From Theristus sp. LFF4_11 (taxonomy: Eukaryota; Nematoda; Chromadorea; Monhysterida; Xyalidae): a stretch of 64,000 bases of DNA. Made by a program: the position numbers and the translations under genes. The stretch covers positions 62,001 to 126,000 of the forward strand of contig JASANC010002619.1 in NCBI GenBank assembly GCA_030248135.1, read 5' to 3'. Positions 9,578 through 21,979 of this stretch are shown piece after piece (positions within the stretch are counted from its first letter, which is position 1; each line of letters begins with the position of its first letter). The notes beneath the pieces are model-generated. The model searched no databases, was not told where the DNA came from, and saw only the letters and a list, made by a program, of their open reading frames with translations.

Positions 9578-12500
9578 ATGGCTGAACTGTTGACAGCTGG
9601 ATTCATTGAGGTAGGTAGTATTTTACCGTAATTGTTGTTCGTTCGTTGCAATTGCAGTTTAGACTCGAGACTTGGAGTGGAACAGACGATTTGCTTGCAG
9701 GGTGCGCTGCGGTACAAGCGTGAAACCGATTCGCCCGTTGTTCAAATGCTGGTCAGTTTGGTGTCGAAGTTTCTGAAGCTTCTGTTGAACTTGATTTGAT
9801 TGACCATTGACTGACAATCCGATAAAGTTGAAACAGCGAACAAATCGCACAGAGTGCCAAGGAAATCCAGCAGGCGGTTGCGCGCGATGACGGCAGCCGT
9901 CGTTATCGGCTGCAAATGTCTGATGGCATTCACAGCACTGGAAGTGAGCGTCAACGTTTGATTGCATTCGGATATTCAACAATCAAGCTGCTAATAAATT
10001 GATAATGCGATCACGAGCCTGTGTTCACGTTGCTTGCAGCGTGCATTCTTGACACGACCGACGAGATTGACGTCAGTGGGCTGCCGATTTGGAAGCTCAC
10101 CGATTATGTGCTCAGCGACATCACCGGCGGCCCATCTGGGTACCACAACTGCACTTTCTTGCTGTTCAGTCGCTTTGCACGTGCTTTACCTGTTTCGCAA
10201 TCGCTGTTTCGCTGATTTCTCAGCGGCAAAACGCGTCGTCTGGTCACGATCAAGAGCTACGAAGTGATGGACGAGCCTGGCGCGAGACTCGGCGATCCGC
10301 AGGTGTACGTTGCGCCGGCGGCACAGTCGTCGTTGCTCGATCCAACGCCGCACCAACACCAACAGCCGCGAATCATTCCACGACCGGCCGCCAATGATTA
10401 CGGCATGTGTCAGCTGGAAAACATGCTCAACTGTTTTTGGCGAAGCTTTCACAATGATAGGTTTAGTTTGTTGCTGCTTCAGCGACCAGACCGATTGCAA
10501 ACGTTGGCTACGGACGCAGTGGGGCCGGTGGAGGTGGTGGGGGCGATGCGGGTACGATAGCTGCCGGGGTGTTCCCGATAAACAGCTTGACGCCCTATCA
10601 ACAACGGTGAGCAGAAGCACAATGGAGCAACCTTGTGCAACCTGTTTTCTGTTGGGCACCGAAATTGTGTCGTGTGACGTGGCGCAGCATCCCACATTTT
10701 AGCTAAATTCTTCACTTGAAGAAAAGGGCAATGGTGATCCAAACTGGTGGAATTCTGTGCTGGACAGATTCTACCGCAATGGAACCGAACCATAATACAA
10801 AACGCACGAAAAGTTCAGCTATTCTTTCATTCTTTGTGTCCAGATGGAAGATCCGTGCTCGTGTGACGAACAAGACCGCCAAAAAGCATTGGAAAAACGC
10901 GAAAGGCGAAGGCACACTGTTCAGCGTTGACTTGGCGGACGAAAGTGGCGAGATCCGCGGAACGTTCTTCAAGGCCGAATGCGAGCGCTTTTTCGATGTG
11001 ATCGTGCAGAATGAAGTTTACTACATCAGGTGAGCCATGGTGCAGCCTGCAGCTTTGGTGGCTTGTAAACGAGAAAAAACTGGTTTTATTGGGTTTTTCA
11101 GTGGTGGACAACTGAAACAGGCCAACAAGCAGTTCACCTCGATTCGGAACGACTACGAGATTGCATTCTCAGCGTCCACAGAGGTTTATTTTTTTGATGA
11201 TGAAACTGCGAAACCAACAATGATTATTTTGATGAAACCAAACAAACCAAAGCATGTTGTCATTTGCAGATTGTGCCTTGCCACGAGGTGTCGTCCGATA
11301 TCCCGCAACACGTGTACCATTTCACGAAGTTCGATCGGCTTGGCGAAAACGTGCAGAGAGTCGTTGGTTGGTTGGTGGTGCCAGCGAACTGAGTTACCCT
11401 TTACCAACAAACCAAAGTGCTGCGTGTACAAGCAAATTTCAACGAGCATGCTCGCACGTCAGATGTGATCGGTGTGGTGAAGGCGTGCTCAGACGTGACG
11501 ATGGTCACAATGCGCCAGCGCAACGAACAACTCGCCAAACGGGAACTGACGCTCGTTGATGACACCGCAAATGCCGTGTCGTTCACGCTCTGGGGTGCTA
11601 AGGTCAGCTCTATCAGAACATGCTGCTGTTCTGTTTGTCCACTCTGTGTCTGTACACTGTATGTTTCGCATTGTTTTTTTCCATTCATCAAAAAAGCCGC
11701 TCAAACTGATTTCAGGCGGAAAATTTCGAGGTGAACGACGATCATCCGGTGTTTGCGGTGAAAGGGGCATCAGTGAAGGAGTTTCAAGGCGGTAGGTGGT
11801 GGTCGTTTGGGTTTAATCGTGTTCTTGAAACAGCATAAATTCACATTGCGTCGGAATGCATCGTGAGAGAGCACGATTTCAACGCAGATGGACACGAGGC
11901 GTTAGCAATAATGACATAAATGTCTGCTCTTTTGTTGCGTCTCAGGCATCACACTGAGCGGTGGCCAGTCGATGCAATACGAACTCGACCCAGACATCTC
12001 GGAGTGTCATTCGCTACGCAGCTGGTGGGAACGCGAGGGCTCACTGAGTGAGGCAAAGACACTCTCAACGCAGCATACTGCTGGCTCCTCGTCTGCTGGT
12101 GCGTTTTCGCTGATGGTTTTCACGTTTTTCTCTGTTCATCCAAATTCGTAACTGTCCCAATGACGTTTTTTAGCGCAAACAAAACTGATCGGCATCGCAG
12201 AAGCACTACGCCTTGGCTCCAGTGATCAAACGGCCAGCTATTTCAACATCCGTGCGCAGGTGCTGCAGGTGCAGCGTAACGACAACAATCTGTACAAGGT
12301 GGCCAAGAAGTTTGCTTTGCTGGCGACGGCGACAACTGTAAATTGTATGCGCGTCAGATTGTATGCTTTTGCTGTAGGCGTGTCCATCTATGAACTGCAA
12401 CAAAAAGTTGGTGGAGACTGAGCCGTCGCATTACCACTGTGACAAATGCAACGAAGACTTCGATCGATTCAAGTATCGCGCGCTGCTTTCGGTTTGTTGA

Positions 12501-13408
12501 TTTTTTTGAATTTTTTTGGACACTATTACACCTTTTTTGATATTTTCATAAAGCTTTTTCAGACTCTTCCTTAACTTTTCATTCTTTATTGTCAAAGCTG
12601 AGCGATCTCCATTTGCATTTTCCTATTTGCATTGTGATGTGAACATGCAGATCAACGTTGGTGATTTCACTGGCTCGCATTACATCCAACTGTTCAATGA
12701 AGGCGTCGAGCAATTGCTCGGATGCACCGTCGACCAACTCGGAAACATCATGGAATCTGACGTACGTTCGCAACAGTGACGTCTCGCCGTTGTGCACGTG
12801 TTGAGTTGTCTTTTGCAATTGCGTACTGCCTGTGATTTGGCGAATTGCAGCCGGACGAGTTCAGTAAAACGCTGGCGAGTCCGCTGTTCAAGCGTTTCAT
12901 CTTCCGCGTTCGCGCCAGGACCGAGACGTTCAACGTGAGTGCTCTGCGTGAACACAACACATTTGAAGCCATGTACAGTGAAGCTGACGCACTGTGCGTT
13001 CTGGCACTTGAGTCTGCAATGTTGATTGGCCGCATTGGTTGCCAAGCTGGTTGCAACGATCGGTGAGCCCAGCTCAAAAGAAGCCAACCTTTGACATGAA
13101 ACAGAATTTTCTGTTTTTCATGCCATTCCATGTTTTTCTGTCAACCGTGCAATGATTTACAGTGTGACTGCACATGCTGTTGGGCACATCTTACAACACT
13201 CAATTGATTGATTGTGCTAACAGTGCAGCTAATCATCACAATTTACTTGCTACTTAGTTTCGCAGTGCAATATTTGTGGTGTTGCTTTTCTCAGGACGAG
13301 CAGCGTGTAAAATGGACGGTGCAGAACGTGCGTCCAATTGACCACGACCAAGACATGCACATGATGAATGACATGATCAGCAAACTCGAGACTGACCCGA
13401 TCGTTTGA
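9578..13408 (+). CDS. rpa-1: Replication protein A 70 kDa subunit
   Basis: Large subunit of the heterotrimeric single-stranded-DNA-binding protein used in replication, repair and recombination. The first exon is 9578-9610; about ten or more short exons follow. The N-terminal OB fold is seen in RRYRLQMSDG (about 9.9 kb) and GKTRRLVTIKSYEV (exon from 10224). A Gly-rich linker leads to SLTPYQQ (about 10.6 kb). DBD-A follows with WKIRARVTNKT, GTLFSVDLADESGEIR-like sequence (the residues here are EGTLFSVDLADESGEIRGT), NEVYYI and NDYEIAF. DBD-B has TMRQRNEQLAKRELTLVDDT and FTLWG. DBD-C carries a zinc ribbon, CPSMNC...CDKC, at about 12.38-12.47 kb, then FKRFIFRVRARTETFN. The stop ends at 13408. The domain order is that of the roughly 620-residue family. 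It lies between repeats at its 5' side and the second neuropeptide gene downstream on the same strand. Confidence 0.93.
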
Positions 13409-14388
13409 GTAATGTTTGCGTTTGTGACCACGTTTGCATGCACTATGTGCTTTGTTTTGTGTTGAAAATTACGTCTGGAACGAACATCCGATACTACCAA
13501 CAATACTCATCAGTCGGGATCTGTTTGACGCTTTTTTACCTGTTTTTTTTATCAATTTTGGTATGCGTATGGCAGAATCATTCATCATTGTTTGCATTTT
13601 CTTGTGTGTTTTTTTACAAGTCAACTTGCACAACATTTCAAAAAACTGTCTGGCTCAGGTTTTTTTTATTTTTGTCTGCTTCCGAGCCCTTTGTTGTGAA
13701 TGTGATCATGTCGCTTGTGAACCCTGACTCCGTTTCTTTGAATTTGTTTCGTTTCTGCTGCAGGTTTCCTCGGCTTTTTTGATCACCACAAAACGCGTGT
13801 GTTCAAAGCATTGTTTGTTTTTTTAATAAATGGATCTGGTTTTCGATCTCGAATTTACCACTAAAGCCACAAGTTACGCAGTCGTTTTCAAAACGTTTAT
13901 AAAAATTCAAAGTTCTTCGTTAAACTTCGGTTGCTTACAGAGCGATCTCCAACTTTGAAATGAGTTCCACTGGGTTTCTCACGATTATGAGAACTCAACA
14001 TGGCTAAAATGTGTGAAACTTTACGGAGAAACACTATTTTTCATGTTGCTTTTCAAATGATGGCCAGACACTAGAAAATGATGTTCGTGTGCATTCGTTT
14101 GGAAAGGACAAAGTGATGGCTTCACTGACAGCCGGTGTGGTGTCCGACACGTGTCGGCCAAAGACGTCACGCCGTCTGTATGCACATCACGTCTTCCATA
14201 AATGTGTAATTGGCAATGTGCATGGACATTTTGCATGCATACCCGAAAAAACCTCCACGTTGACACCGGTGCCACTAAGTTTTGCACTTTGCGGTTTTTA
14301 TCTCACAGCGAAACTGTTTTCTTTTAGTTGAATTTAGCGTTTTGTGTTTTTCTTGATTCAGATCGTTAAATTTGACTCGAATTGAACC
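13409..14388. other. 3' flank of RPA1 and promoter side of neuropeptide 2
   Basis: T-rich non-coding sequence. An AATAAA occurs near 13825. I see no exon or repeat that I can support here. Confidence 0.4.
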
Positions 14389-15100
14389 ATGCCGTCAACG
14401 ACACAGTTGTTTCTGCTTTTGGTCTGTGTACAAGCACTTCTGCAACTGGTGGCACCAGCATCCAATGAACGGGTATGGAAATCATTTACTGTTAAAATTT
14501 CTATGAAAACAAATGCTGTAAGTATTTTGAAGGATCTACTGCGTTACCGTTGGATGATGGGGCCAATGGGCAAGCGAGTTTTTCCGTTCGATCATCTGGT
14601 AGAAGTACACCTGCGTGTTTAACAAATTATTGATATTGATCTGTCCTGTTTGACTCAACATTTCAGAACAATGGATAAGACGGTTGTAATTTTGCAGCGT
14701 GACACCTACAAACGCCACCAATTTGACATGCTGATGGGCGATGCGCTTGGCAAGAGAGCCACTAACAGATGGGAATTGGTAAGCCAGGTTTTAGCGTATC
14801 TTTAGGGTAACTAAATGTAAAAAAGTGCCTTTTTTTCAAACGTGTCCCACTGAAATGACGTCATGTGCCGCAAAACATGCGCTTGTCGTTCACAGCAAAC
14901 CAGACTGCGTTTAGCCGATTACTTTCCGTAAACAAATGGTGAATGTCAAATGAGTTACACCAAACTGAAATTTTAGTGCATGTGCTTTGACAAACGTGCG
15001 TTTTTAAAGCAAATGACGTCATTTTAGTCCGTACACGTTTGAATAAATCCATTATAGCTTTTTAATTGTATTGCAGCTGAACGAGCTGTACAACGGATGA
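14389..15100 (+). CDS. Neuropeptide precursor, unrecognised family
   Basis: A predicted 84-residue prohormone in four exons: 14389-14472, 14533-14598, 14698-14778 and 15077-15100, all joined in phase 0. A signal peptide (LFLLLVCVQALLQLVAPAS) is followed by GKR amidation and cleavage sites. Predicted mature peptides are ...RYRWMMGPM-amide, HQFDMLMGDAL-amide and ATNRWELLNELYN-amide; the last G precedes the stop. VFPFDHLRDTY lies between as a spacer or another peptide. None matches a family I know. The small exons, dibasic sites and terminal Gly argue for a real neuropeptide gene rather than a chance frame. The last intron contains a 203-bp MITE. The acceptor of exon 2 is the least certain boundary. 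Confidence 0.65.
14838..15040. repeat. MITE, AAACGTGTCC family, copy 2
   Basis: A 203-bp copy in the last intron of the second neuropeptide gene. TIRs are AAACGTGTCC and GTACACGTTT, with ATGACGTCAT palindromes just inside both ends. Confidence 0.8.
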
Positions 15101-15350
15101 ATGTTGCTGAATCGGCAAAATTTTTTAACGTTCGTTGAACTTTACATTCGCTGATCAATTTGGATGACTGGCAATCAGGATTTATGCATTTATTTATCAT
15201 TTAGGAATCAAATTTATTTATGTAACATCACACCGCATTTTTTGTTGACCTGGGAAAAACCAATTGGCGTTAAACGAAACCGATACATAAAAAATGCACT
15301 CGTGAAAATCCTAACAGCAGCATTACTTTATTAATTTTTCAAAACATCGT

Positions 15351-16487
15351 TCAGCCACCAGTACCAGATCCCCCAGGAAGTCCACCCCCAAAAGGGCCGC
15401 CGCCACCCCCAGGAGGACCACCCCCAGGAGGACCACCACCAGGAGGGCGGCCGCCTGGTGGTCCACGGAAAGGCCGTGTGCAGTCACGCTGTGGTGCGTT
15501 GGGGCACGACTGTCGTAGTTGTCCGCTGACGCATTGACACATCTGCTGGCGACACGTTTGCACCTGCTGCTGACCGCTGCTGTCGGTTGGCCTGCAATGA
15601 TTATGTGCAAAACAACATGGGGCACATTTTCAAACCATCCGTACAAAAATGCCGCTAATCATACATATACTGACCGCTGGCAGCTTTGATTCTGCTGCAG
15701 TTGTTGCCGCATGCACTGGTGGAACTGACGATTTCCGCGACACCTGAATTTGTTAAGCGGTTGCGCTTCCTACTGACGACAGTGTCAATCGTGTCATATA
15801 CAAAGTTTCAAAACAACACTGACTGCTCCACGTTGTTTGGTTTTTCAATTCTGTTTTGGGTGCATGTCCTGAACGCATTCGCCTTGTTCGTCTTAATGCA
15901 CTCAAAATTTGCATTGTTGCCTTGCTGATTTGGCCACGGTTGAAAATTATTGTTCTGCTGAGTTGAACAGCTGAAAAAAAAACACGGAAAGTTTTTTGCA
16001 ACAGAAAATTGCAACTTTTTTGAATGATTTCATAAAAAATAAATTACAGATGTTGACAAGCATCGTGTGCAGGCTTCACGCATTGTGTGATGTGCGTTTG
16101 CATCTGTGTCAAGCATTCATTGGACACTGTGGTCGTTGTTGTCTGAGCCACTGCTGTCTGAAAACACACAAAAATTCAATGCTCGTTTAGTCGATTTGAT
16201 CTGCAATAATCTTCACCGAGTGCATGTACCATACTGAGAAAAACCCTACCAAGTAGCTCACCAAGGTATGTGCTTATTACAAAAATTTGGGGAAATTTTT
16301 CATTTAGAAAAATATGCAAACCAAGAAGCATACCAAGATGGTATTTCTTGGAATAAGCTTCTGCATACCATCTTTGTGAGCTTCTCATGACTTTTTCTCG
16401 GTGCACATATGGTAATCTTTTTGTTCATACACTTACCCCAAACAGAGCCACAAATGCCAACAAAATGACGAAGTTTTGAATTGCCAT
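15351..16487 (-). CDS. Secreted Cys-, Gln-rich protein with Gly-Pro-rich tail
   Basis: I do not recognise this gene. Exon 1 starts with the ATG at 16485-16487 and encodes a signal peptide, MAIQNFVILLAFVALFG, followed by a GTAAGT donor. The next exon (about 16160-16050) encodes AVAQTTTTTVSNECLTQM and further cysteines (TQCVKPAHDACQH). A third (about 15970-15815) encodes QQNNNFQPWPNQQGNNANF then ECIKTNKANAF and RTCTQNR. The last exon(s), about 15720-15351, hold CRQQMCQC, SCPNAPQRDC and repeated PPGG units (GGPPGGGPPGG) before the stop at 15351-15353. TTTATT at about 15328 is a minus-strand AATAAA. The regular cysteines suggest a disulfide-bonded extracellular protein, and the Gly-Pro tail a structural or mucosal role; both are inference. 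Confidence 0.6.
16228..16407. repeat. Possible degenerate inverted-repeat element
   Basis: The left side (ACTGAGAAAAACCC...AGCTCACCAAGGTATG) is roughly the reverse complement of the right side (GCATACCATCTTTGTGAGCT...CTTTTTCTCGGT). The match is imperfect and I saw no second copy. Confidence 0.4.
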
Positions 16488-16499
16488 TTTGGTGAACTT

Positions 16500-17344
16500 A
16501 GACAATAATTTCACGTTGATTATAAAATTTTAGTTGCTTCGCAGACCCAAAATTCACGCTAAGACCACTACGAAACGACGTAAACAAGTGTAGTGACTGA
16601 CACGGACTTTGACTGTATGACGTCAACGTTCCTCAAGCTTGCTACGTGCATGAAAATAGCTGATTGTTATTGTTGCAAACCGGTTATGCATCAACATTTT
16701 GTGATTTTCCATAGCTTCATTGCACAATTGTTTTCTGTTGACTTAGCCGTTTGACAAAGAACTTTATTTTGCCCTGCGCTTATAGACGGAGCGCAGATCG
16801 CAGGTTGCCGGTTTTTACACTAAAAAAGTGTTTGAACACACTTGTGAACATTGTTCGAACAAAAACTGTAACTCTATAAATATTTCACCGTCAAAACTTT
16901 TTTGCATTTCAGCCAAAAAAGCCTAACCGAAACCGAAACACACAGAATGATGATCAGCGTGAACAAACGGCACAAATTACGGCGCACAGGGTCACTGGCC
17001 ATGAACAGAGACGCCAATGAGAGACGTGGCGAAGGCCTGTCGGGGCGGCGCGCTCGCATTTGCGGTGACTTGGCCTAACAAGATCTTGCACTCACTTGCA
17101 GACAAAAGTGCGAACTTGCCATGCTTGTCATAACTGGACAGAGATGAAAAAACTTTGAATCTGTGTTCTTTTGTTGCGATCCAAAATCTCAGTGGTCCAT
17201 CAACAAGTGGGGTATGTTTTTGACTGCTGGTTTATGCGTACGTATTAGTGTCATGTACCGTGTGCGCGCGGTTTTGAGCCCAGCAGTCCCTTAAAATATC
17301 AGGATATATTATACGGCCGTGGTTGATTTTCGACGCTACATATT
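16500..17344. other. Intergenic, no gene recognised
   Basis: This lies between the divergently transcribed secreted-protein gene (-) and the LRR gene (+), so it probably holds both promoters. A TGACGTCA-like motif (ATGACGTCAACG) is at about 16618. I see no exon. Confidence 0.4.
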
Positions 17345-20300
17345 ATGCATTTCAAATTACTGCTTCACTTCTTCATGCTTTATTTCTTCTTGTGTGACGG
17401 CTATGCAGACGACGGACAGAACAAGGAAACTCGATTTTCGCATGCATTATGGTCGTATGAGCAGCGCTTTTTCTACTTTTCGGCTAGTTGGTTGTCTTCT
17501 TCAACTACACCACAAATATTATTTCTGCGACAAAAGGAACAAAACCATATCAGATTTTGTCGGAGCATGGTCGTGCGCAATCGATGCGACCACATCTGTC
17601 TTAACTTAAAAAGATTATAGTGCAATTTTAACAAAAAAGACAACCAACAAAAAATACTTGTGCAACGGAAGTCAAAGCGGAACACCATTTGTTTATCATG
17701 TTCGCACGTTTATTATCGCTGGAAACGCTGCTTCCGCTGACGTGTGGCGTTGTGATGATACCACGATTTCAATCGGGCAAAGACAGCCGTTCGAGCACGC
17801 CATGCACGCCGATGCACACGCACGCCTGGGGTGTACAGGTGCACTTGTGAACGATAAGCAGTTTTCAGCATTTTCAGCTAACGCGGTTGTCAATTGGTTT
17901 TGTTTGACTAAGGCCCATTCATGCACACAAATTTTTGTCTTCATTCATACCTCTCTTTTGACGTCGTATTTCAGCAGTCTTCTTCAGCTACACGCGTGTT
18001 GTGACGTGACGTGCCGGATATATAAACGTCTTGCATGAATGGGCCTTAAAACCAACCGATGATTGTCGTTCAGCTGGTCTGTTGCAACATCGAGTACCAG
18101 CCGCCGGTCGACTGCGCTTACTCCAGATCGGCCGAGTGCTCGAGCGAACGTTGCCACTGCACGGTCAACATTCAGACATCGAAGCTGCAATGCGTTCTCG
18201 ACTCGCACACGCCCACAAACACCAGCGATTCAGCAGACGACGACGCTATCAGGCAGAATGCGACAAGCGTGCAAGAAATATGGCAAGATCACACGCCAGT
18301 GAGCGCCATGACAGACGCGTTCCGCTGCAGCGAGCCACGGTTTCCGAATCGGCAGCACGCCACTGCCGAGTTCCACGTGACGCTGAACTTTGATTCGACG
18401 TACCAACTGGCGGACGAGCAGCAGCGTTTGAACGACCGGTTGACACAACTGACAACAGCGCTGTCCACTTATAGAGTGACGACATTACAGCTCAGGGTGT
18501 CCTCCACATTTCACAGTATGCATCTGCGCAACATGGACCAAAAGTTTTCGTGGCTGAGCCGACTGGACATTGTTGGTGAGCAACATCAGATGTGGACAAA
18601 ACGTGCAAACCAGGTGGGACAACTTTTTGCTGGATTGAATATTATAACACGCTGATTCATCTATATGCAACATTTGCTTGTGCATGAATACGTCCCATGC
18701 GGATGTTGAGTTGCTTATTTTCTAGCTTTTATTTCAGGCACACATTGACAATTTCTCTGGATTGTCGCAACTACAAAGTGTGACATTAAAGCATCTGAAC
18801 AATGTCACACTTGGCGACTTTATAACCGCACGGCGTGTCAATTTTTCTTCGTCGCTCAGCGTGTTGTTCATAAAGGGCTGTACTCTGGGGTCTGATTTGC
18901 CATTGTGGATGTCTGAACTGGTGAATCTGCGTGAATTGACCATTCAGCAAAGTGCTTTTAGCAATATCACCCAAGTAGCGAGTCTGCAGCATGTGCAACG
19001 AATGCATTTGTCTCATAACGCCGTTGGTGACCTGGGTAAAAAACGTTTGCCATTCAAGCTTTGTGTGTGCTCTGCGACTGATTACAATTTTTTTTAGTTT
19101 TCTAAATTTTAAAAGTTCTTTAATTGTAAAAAGAAATTCTCAGACCAGTTGTCGTTTTCGGCGCCTCATCTTGAGCAGCTTGATCTCAGCTACAACAACA
19201 TTCGTGCGCTGTCCTCCGATACATTCCTCAATGTGCCAGAACTTCATTCACTCGATCTCAGCCACAATCCACTGGACAGGCTGCCTGCACGCGTGCGTTT
19301 CTTCAGATATACTCACTTTACAAATTATGAAAAATGTGAAAGATGTGAGCAACTTGCAGAGAGTAAAATATTGCAATTGTAAGCCAAGAGTTTCCTCACA
19401 GGTTTTCTCACATCTTACGAAACTCGAATGGCTGCAACTGCGGCACACGGCGTTAGTGAGCATCGGCGTCGCACAGCTGATCGGCTTGCAGAGTTTGAAA
19501 CATCTGTCTTTTTCCGGATGTTCTCAGGTTTGCGCATCTCGTGGTTTTAAACTATGACATTATTTTTTCAAACGTGTCCCACTGAAATGATGTCATGTGC
19601 CGCAAAACATGCGCTTGCCGTTCACAGCAAACCAGACTTTCCGTTTAGCCGATTTCTTCCCGTAAACAAATGGTGAATGTCAAATCAGTCACACCAAACT
19701 GAAATTTTAGTGCCTGTACTTTGACAAACGGGCGTTTTTAGAGCAAATGACGTCATTTTAGTCCGGACACGTTTGAATAAATCCACAATACCCACAGGAT
19801 GTTTCTTTAAACCCGTGACCTTTTCATATACAATGTATACAGATCCCGCGAACAAAAAACAAAGAACGGGACCGTGTTGGAAAAAAGGCATATTGTGCTA
19901 CAAACGGGAGTTTCAATTCCGACTTAACCCTATTCCAGCTTCGTTCTTATTTAAAATTTCAAGTTTCGCGGGCTCTGTATCCGTTAAAAGTGACAGGTTG
20001 AAAACTATAATGTAACTTATCAATTTCAAAAGTGACATGCGTTCAAAAATGATGGAGCATTGCAACAACACAGCTGTTCATCGAGCACTACGCGCTGGTG
20101 GCCGTCACGGACACACTCGAGTCGCTCGACCTCAGCAACATGTCGCTGACGTGCGTGCCGGACTGCGTGACGTACGCGTGTCGTCTGCGCCAGCTGTCAC
20201 TCGATCACAATCTGCTCACCGGCCAACCGGACGCGTTTCCCGTTGACGTGATCGCTCAACTGCCCGAATCCCTCGAGCAACTCAGCTTCGCCGCGAATCC

Positions 20301-21303
20301 GCTCGCCACGGCGAGTCTGATGCCGACAGCGTTTTTCTTCATCGACCCGACCAACCGGCCGACGTTGCTGACGGACGTTCTACGTCAACTGAGGGTGATG
20401 CCTCTGTGGTGGTTGCACGGATGCAGCAAGGCGCACTGGTGGCTGCATCTGGTGGCTGCATCAGCCAATAGAACAACACACAGGGCACAGTCCGCTCAGC
20501 TGGCTGCATACTACGCGCGGCTGCTGCTGGCTGACGACGGCGAAGGCGACATTGAGCCGGAAACTGCGGCGCACATTGAAAACAATGCGTTCCATAAAGA
20601 ACTGGACGAATGGAACAGAACAGCAAACGAGTTTTCAGTTGCCGATTATTGCCGCCAGTCGTTTGAGCGTGAAGTCACTGACAGTCTACGTGTCTACGGT
20701 GAGCTCAGGGCAAGATGGCAGACACGCTGCAAACGGCTGCTGAGCGAGCACAAACGTGAGCGCTCGTTGCAACCAGACTCGGTGGAGCACGTTGCTGTGC
20801 GCATGAGCACACTGAATCCAGCAACCACCAACGAACAACGCACCAACAACACTGACATCGAAACAGCGTGGCTGCTCGCGAGTTCACTGCTCGTCAATCT
20901 GCTCGCTGTCGTCTCGTGCCTCGTGATGCTGACCATACTGGTGACCAAGTGTTGGCTTGGGCGGTCGCCAGGTGGCGCTGGCGTCGGCAGCACATCGTGC
21001 AACGGGCGCCGCGGCTCGTACACGGTGACGGGCATCCGCATGGGGTCGTTGCGGTCGCACACAAACAACAACCACAACAATAACAACAACAGCAATAATA
21101 ATAATGACAAGAGAATGCCGCAGAGACAAACCAGTGAAGCGGCTGCTGGCGAGATGGCGGCTCAACTGACGGCCAGAGAGTCGAGCACGCGATCACCATC
21201 GTACAGCAGCTCCAGTGTGTCGCCAACGAACACATACTTCCTGCCTGCGCCACTCGCTGCGAGACTGCAACCAAGCCATCCGCTTTCAATCAGCAGTCAC
21301 TGA
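17345..21303 (+). CDS. Leucine-rich-repeat single-pass membrane protein
   Basis: Type I membrane protein. The first exon (ATG 17345) encodes a signal peptide, MHFKLLLHFFMLYFFL, with a GTGTGA donor; an extra exon before 18074 is possible. Exon 18074-18613 has a cysteine cluster (LVCCNIEY, CSSERCHC). Exons 18738-19035, 19144-19292, 19402-19527 and 20074-21303 follow in phase. LRR motifs include LEQLDLSYNNIRALSSDTF, LHSLDLSHNPLDRLP, LEWLQLRHT, LKHLSFSGC, LESLDLSNMSLTCVP and LRQLSLDHNLLTG. The last exon also encodes a roughly 190-residue juxtamembrane region, a transmembrane helix (SLLVNLLAVVSCLVMLTILV) and a 110-residue Asn/Ser-rich cytoplasmic tail with no kinase or TIR domain. It is therefore probably an adhesion or guidance-type LRR protein; no orthologue is recognised. 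Two MITEs sit in its introns. Confidence 0.82.
17909..18047. repeat. MITE, GGCCCATTCATGCA family, TAA-flanked
   Basis: A 139-bp element in the first intron of the LRR gene. TIRs are GGCCCATTCATGCA and TGCATGAATGGGCC, with TAA at both outer ends. The TIR is close to that of the hairpin family at 3165, 8858 and 24639. Confidence 0.75.
19570..19774. repeat. MITE, AAACGTGTCC family, copy 3
   Basis: A 205-bp copy in the LRR gene intron between the exons ending at 19527 and starting at 20074. TIRs AAACGTGTCC/GGACACGTTT are intact. Its interior is close to copies 1 and 2 (shared AACATGCGCTTG and CAAATGGTGAATGTC). Confidence 0.82.
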
Positions 21304-21979
21304 ACGTGCTGGCACCCAGAAATCTGGCGGTACAAACCGCAATCACCTTCATTTGTTGGTGTTTAATGACGCTGGCTTTTCAGGTGCACACACTGTTTTA
21401 TATATTGTCTTTTTTGCTTACGAACTGCCATTTTTTACGAACTGTTTGAAGTGTTTGCCAAAAGATCGCTGTCAACAAAAGGAAACATAAATTTATTCTT
21501 CCAGCAAGGAAAGTTTATTTCAGAACGAAATGTTTCTACTGAGCACAAGCACAAAGAACAATCACAACGGCTATTTGATTATTTGAATGCAAAGAAATGA
21601 AACTAAGGCAGCTGTAATTGACTCTTGACAGTTGACTTTATTACAAACAATAAATGCCAAATTCTTAACACATTGAAAGATATGCTGATGTTGATCGCTG
21701 AAAATAATCATCTCAGAAAATCAAATTGTTTTATAAACTTGACAAGGGAATCAAAATTGACAAAAACAGGCAAGCACTCTGTAATACAAATGTTGTTTTT
21801 GGAGTACGAAAGGATTATTCGCCAATAATGGTGAATATTTGCCAGAATCAATGTGACAATACCAAAGAATCAGCCAACGATAGAATCCACGAGAAACAAA
21901 TAAAACTATCTAGCGTGTGTTCTGTGTTGCTTTGTGGAACGAATCGTTGTACGCCGTCGAGCACCAGCGAGCCATGTGT

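Noticed and set aside
14854..15052. Minus-strand open frames with FKRVRTKMTSFALKT in two MITE copies
   Set aside because: The frame is shared only because the MITE sequence is shared; it is short, is not kept open in copy 1, and has no coding signature.
20694..21110. Minus-strand open frame with a poly-Leu start
   Set aside because: It is the antisense of the AAC-rich poly-Asn tail and the membrane segment of the LRR protein.
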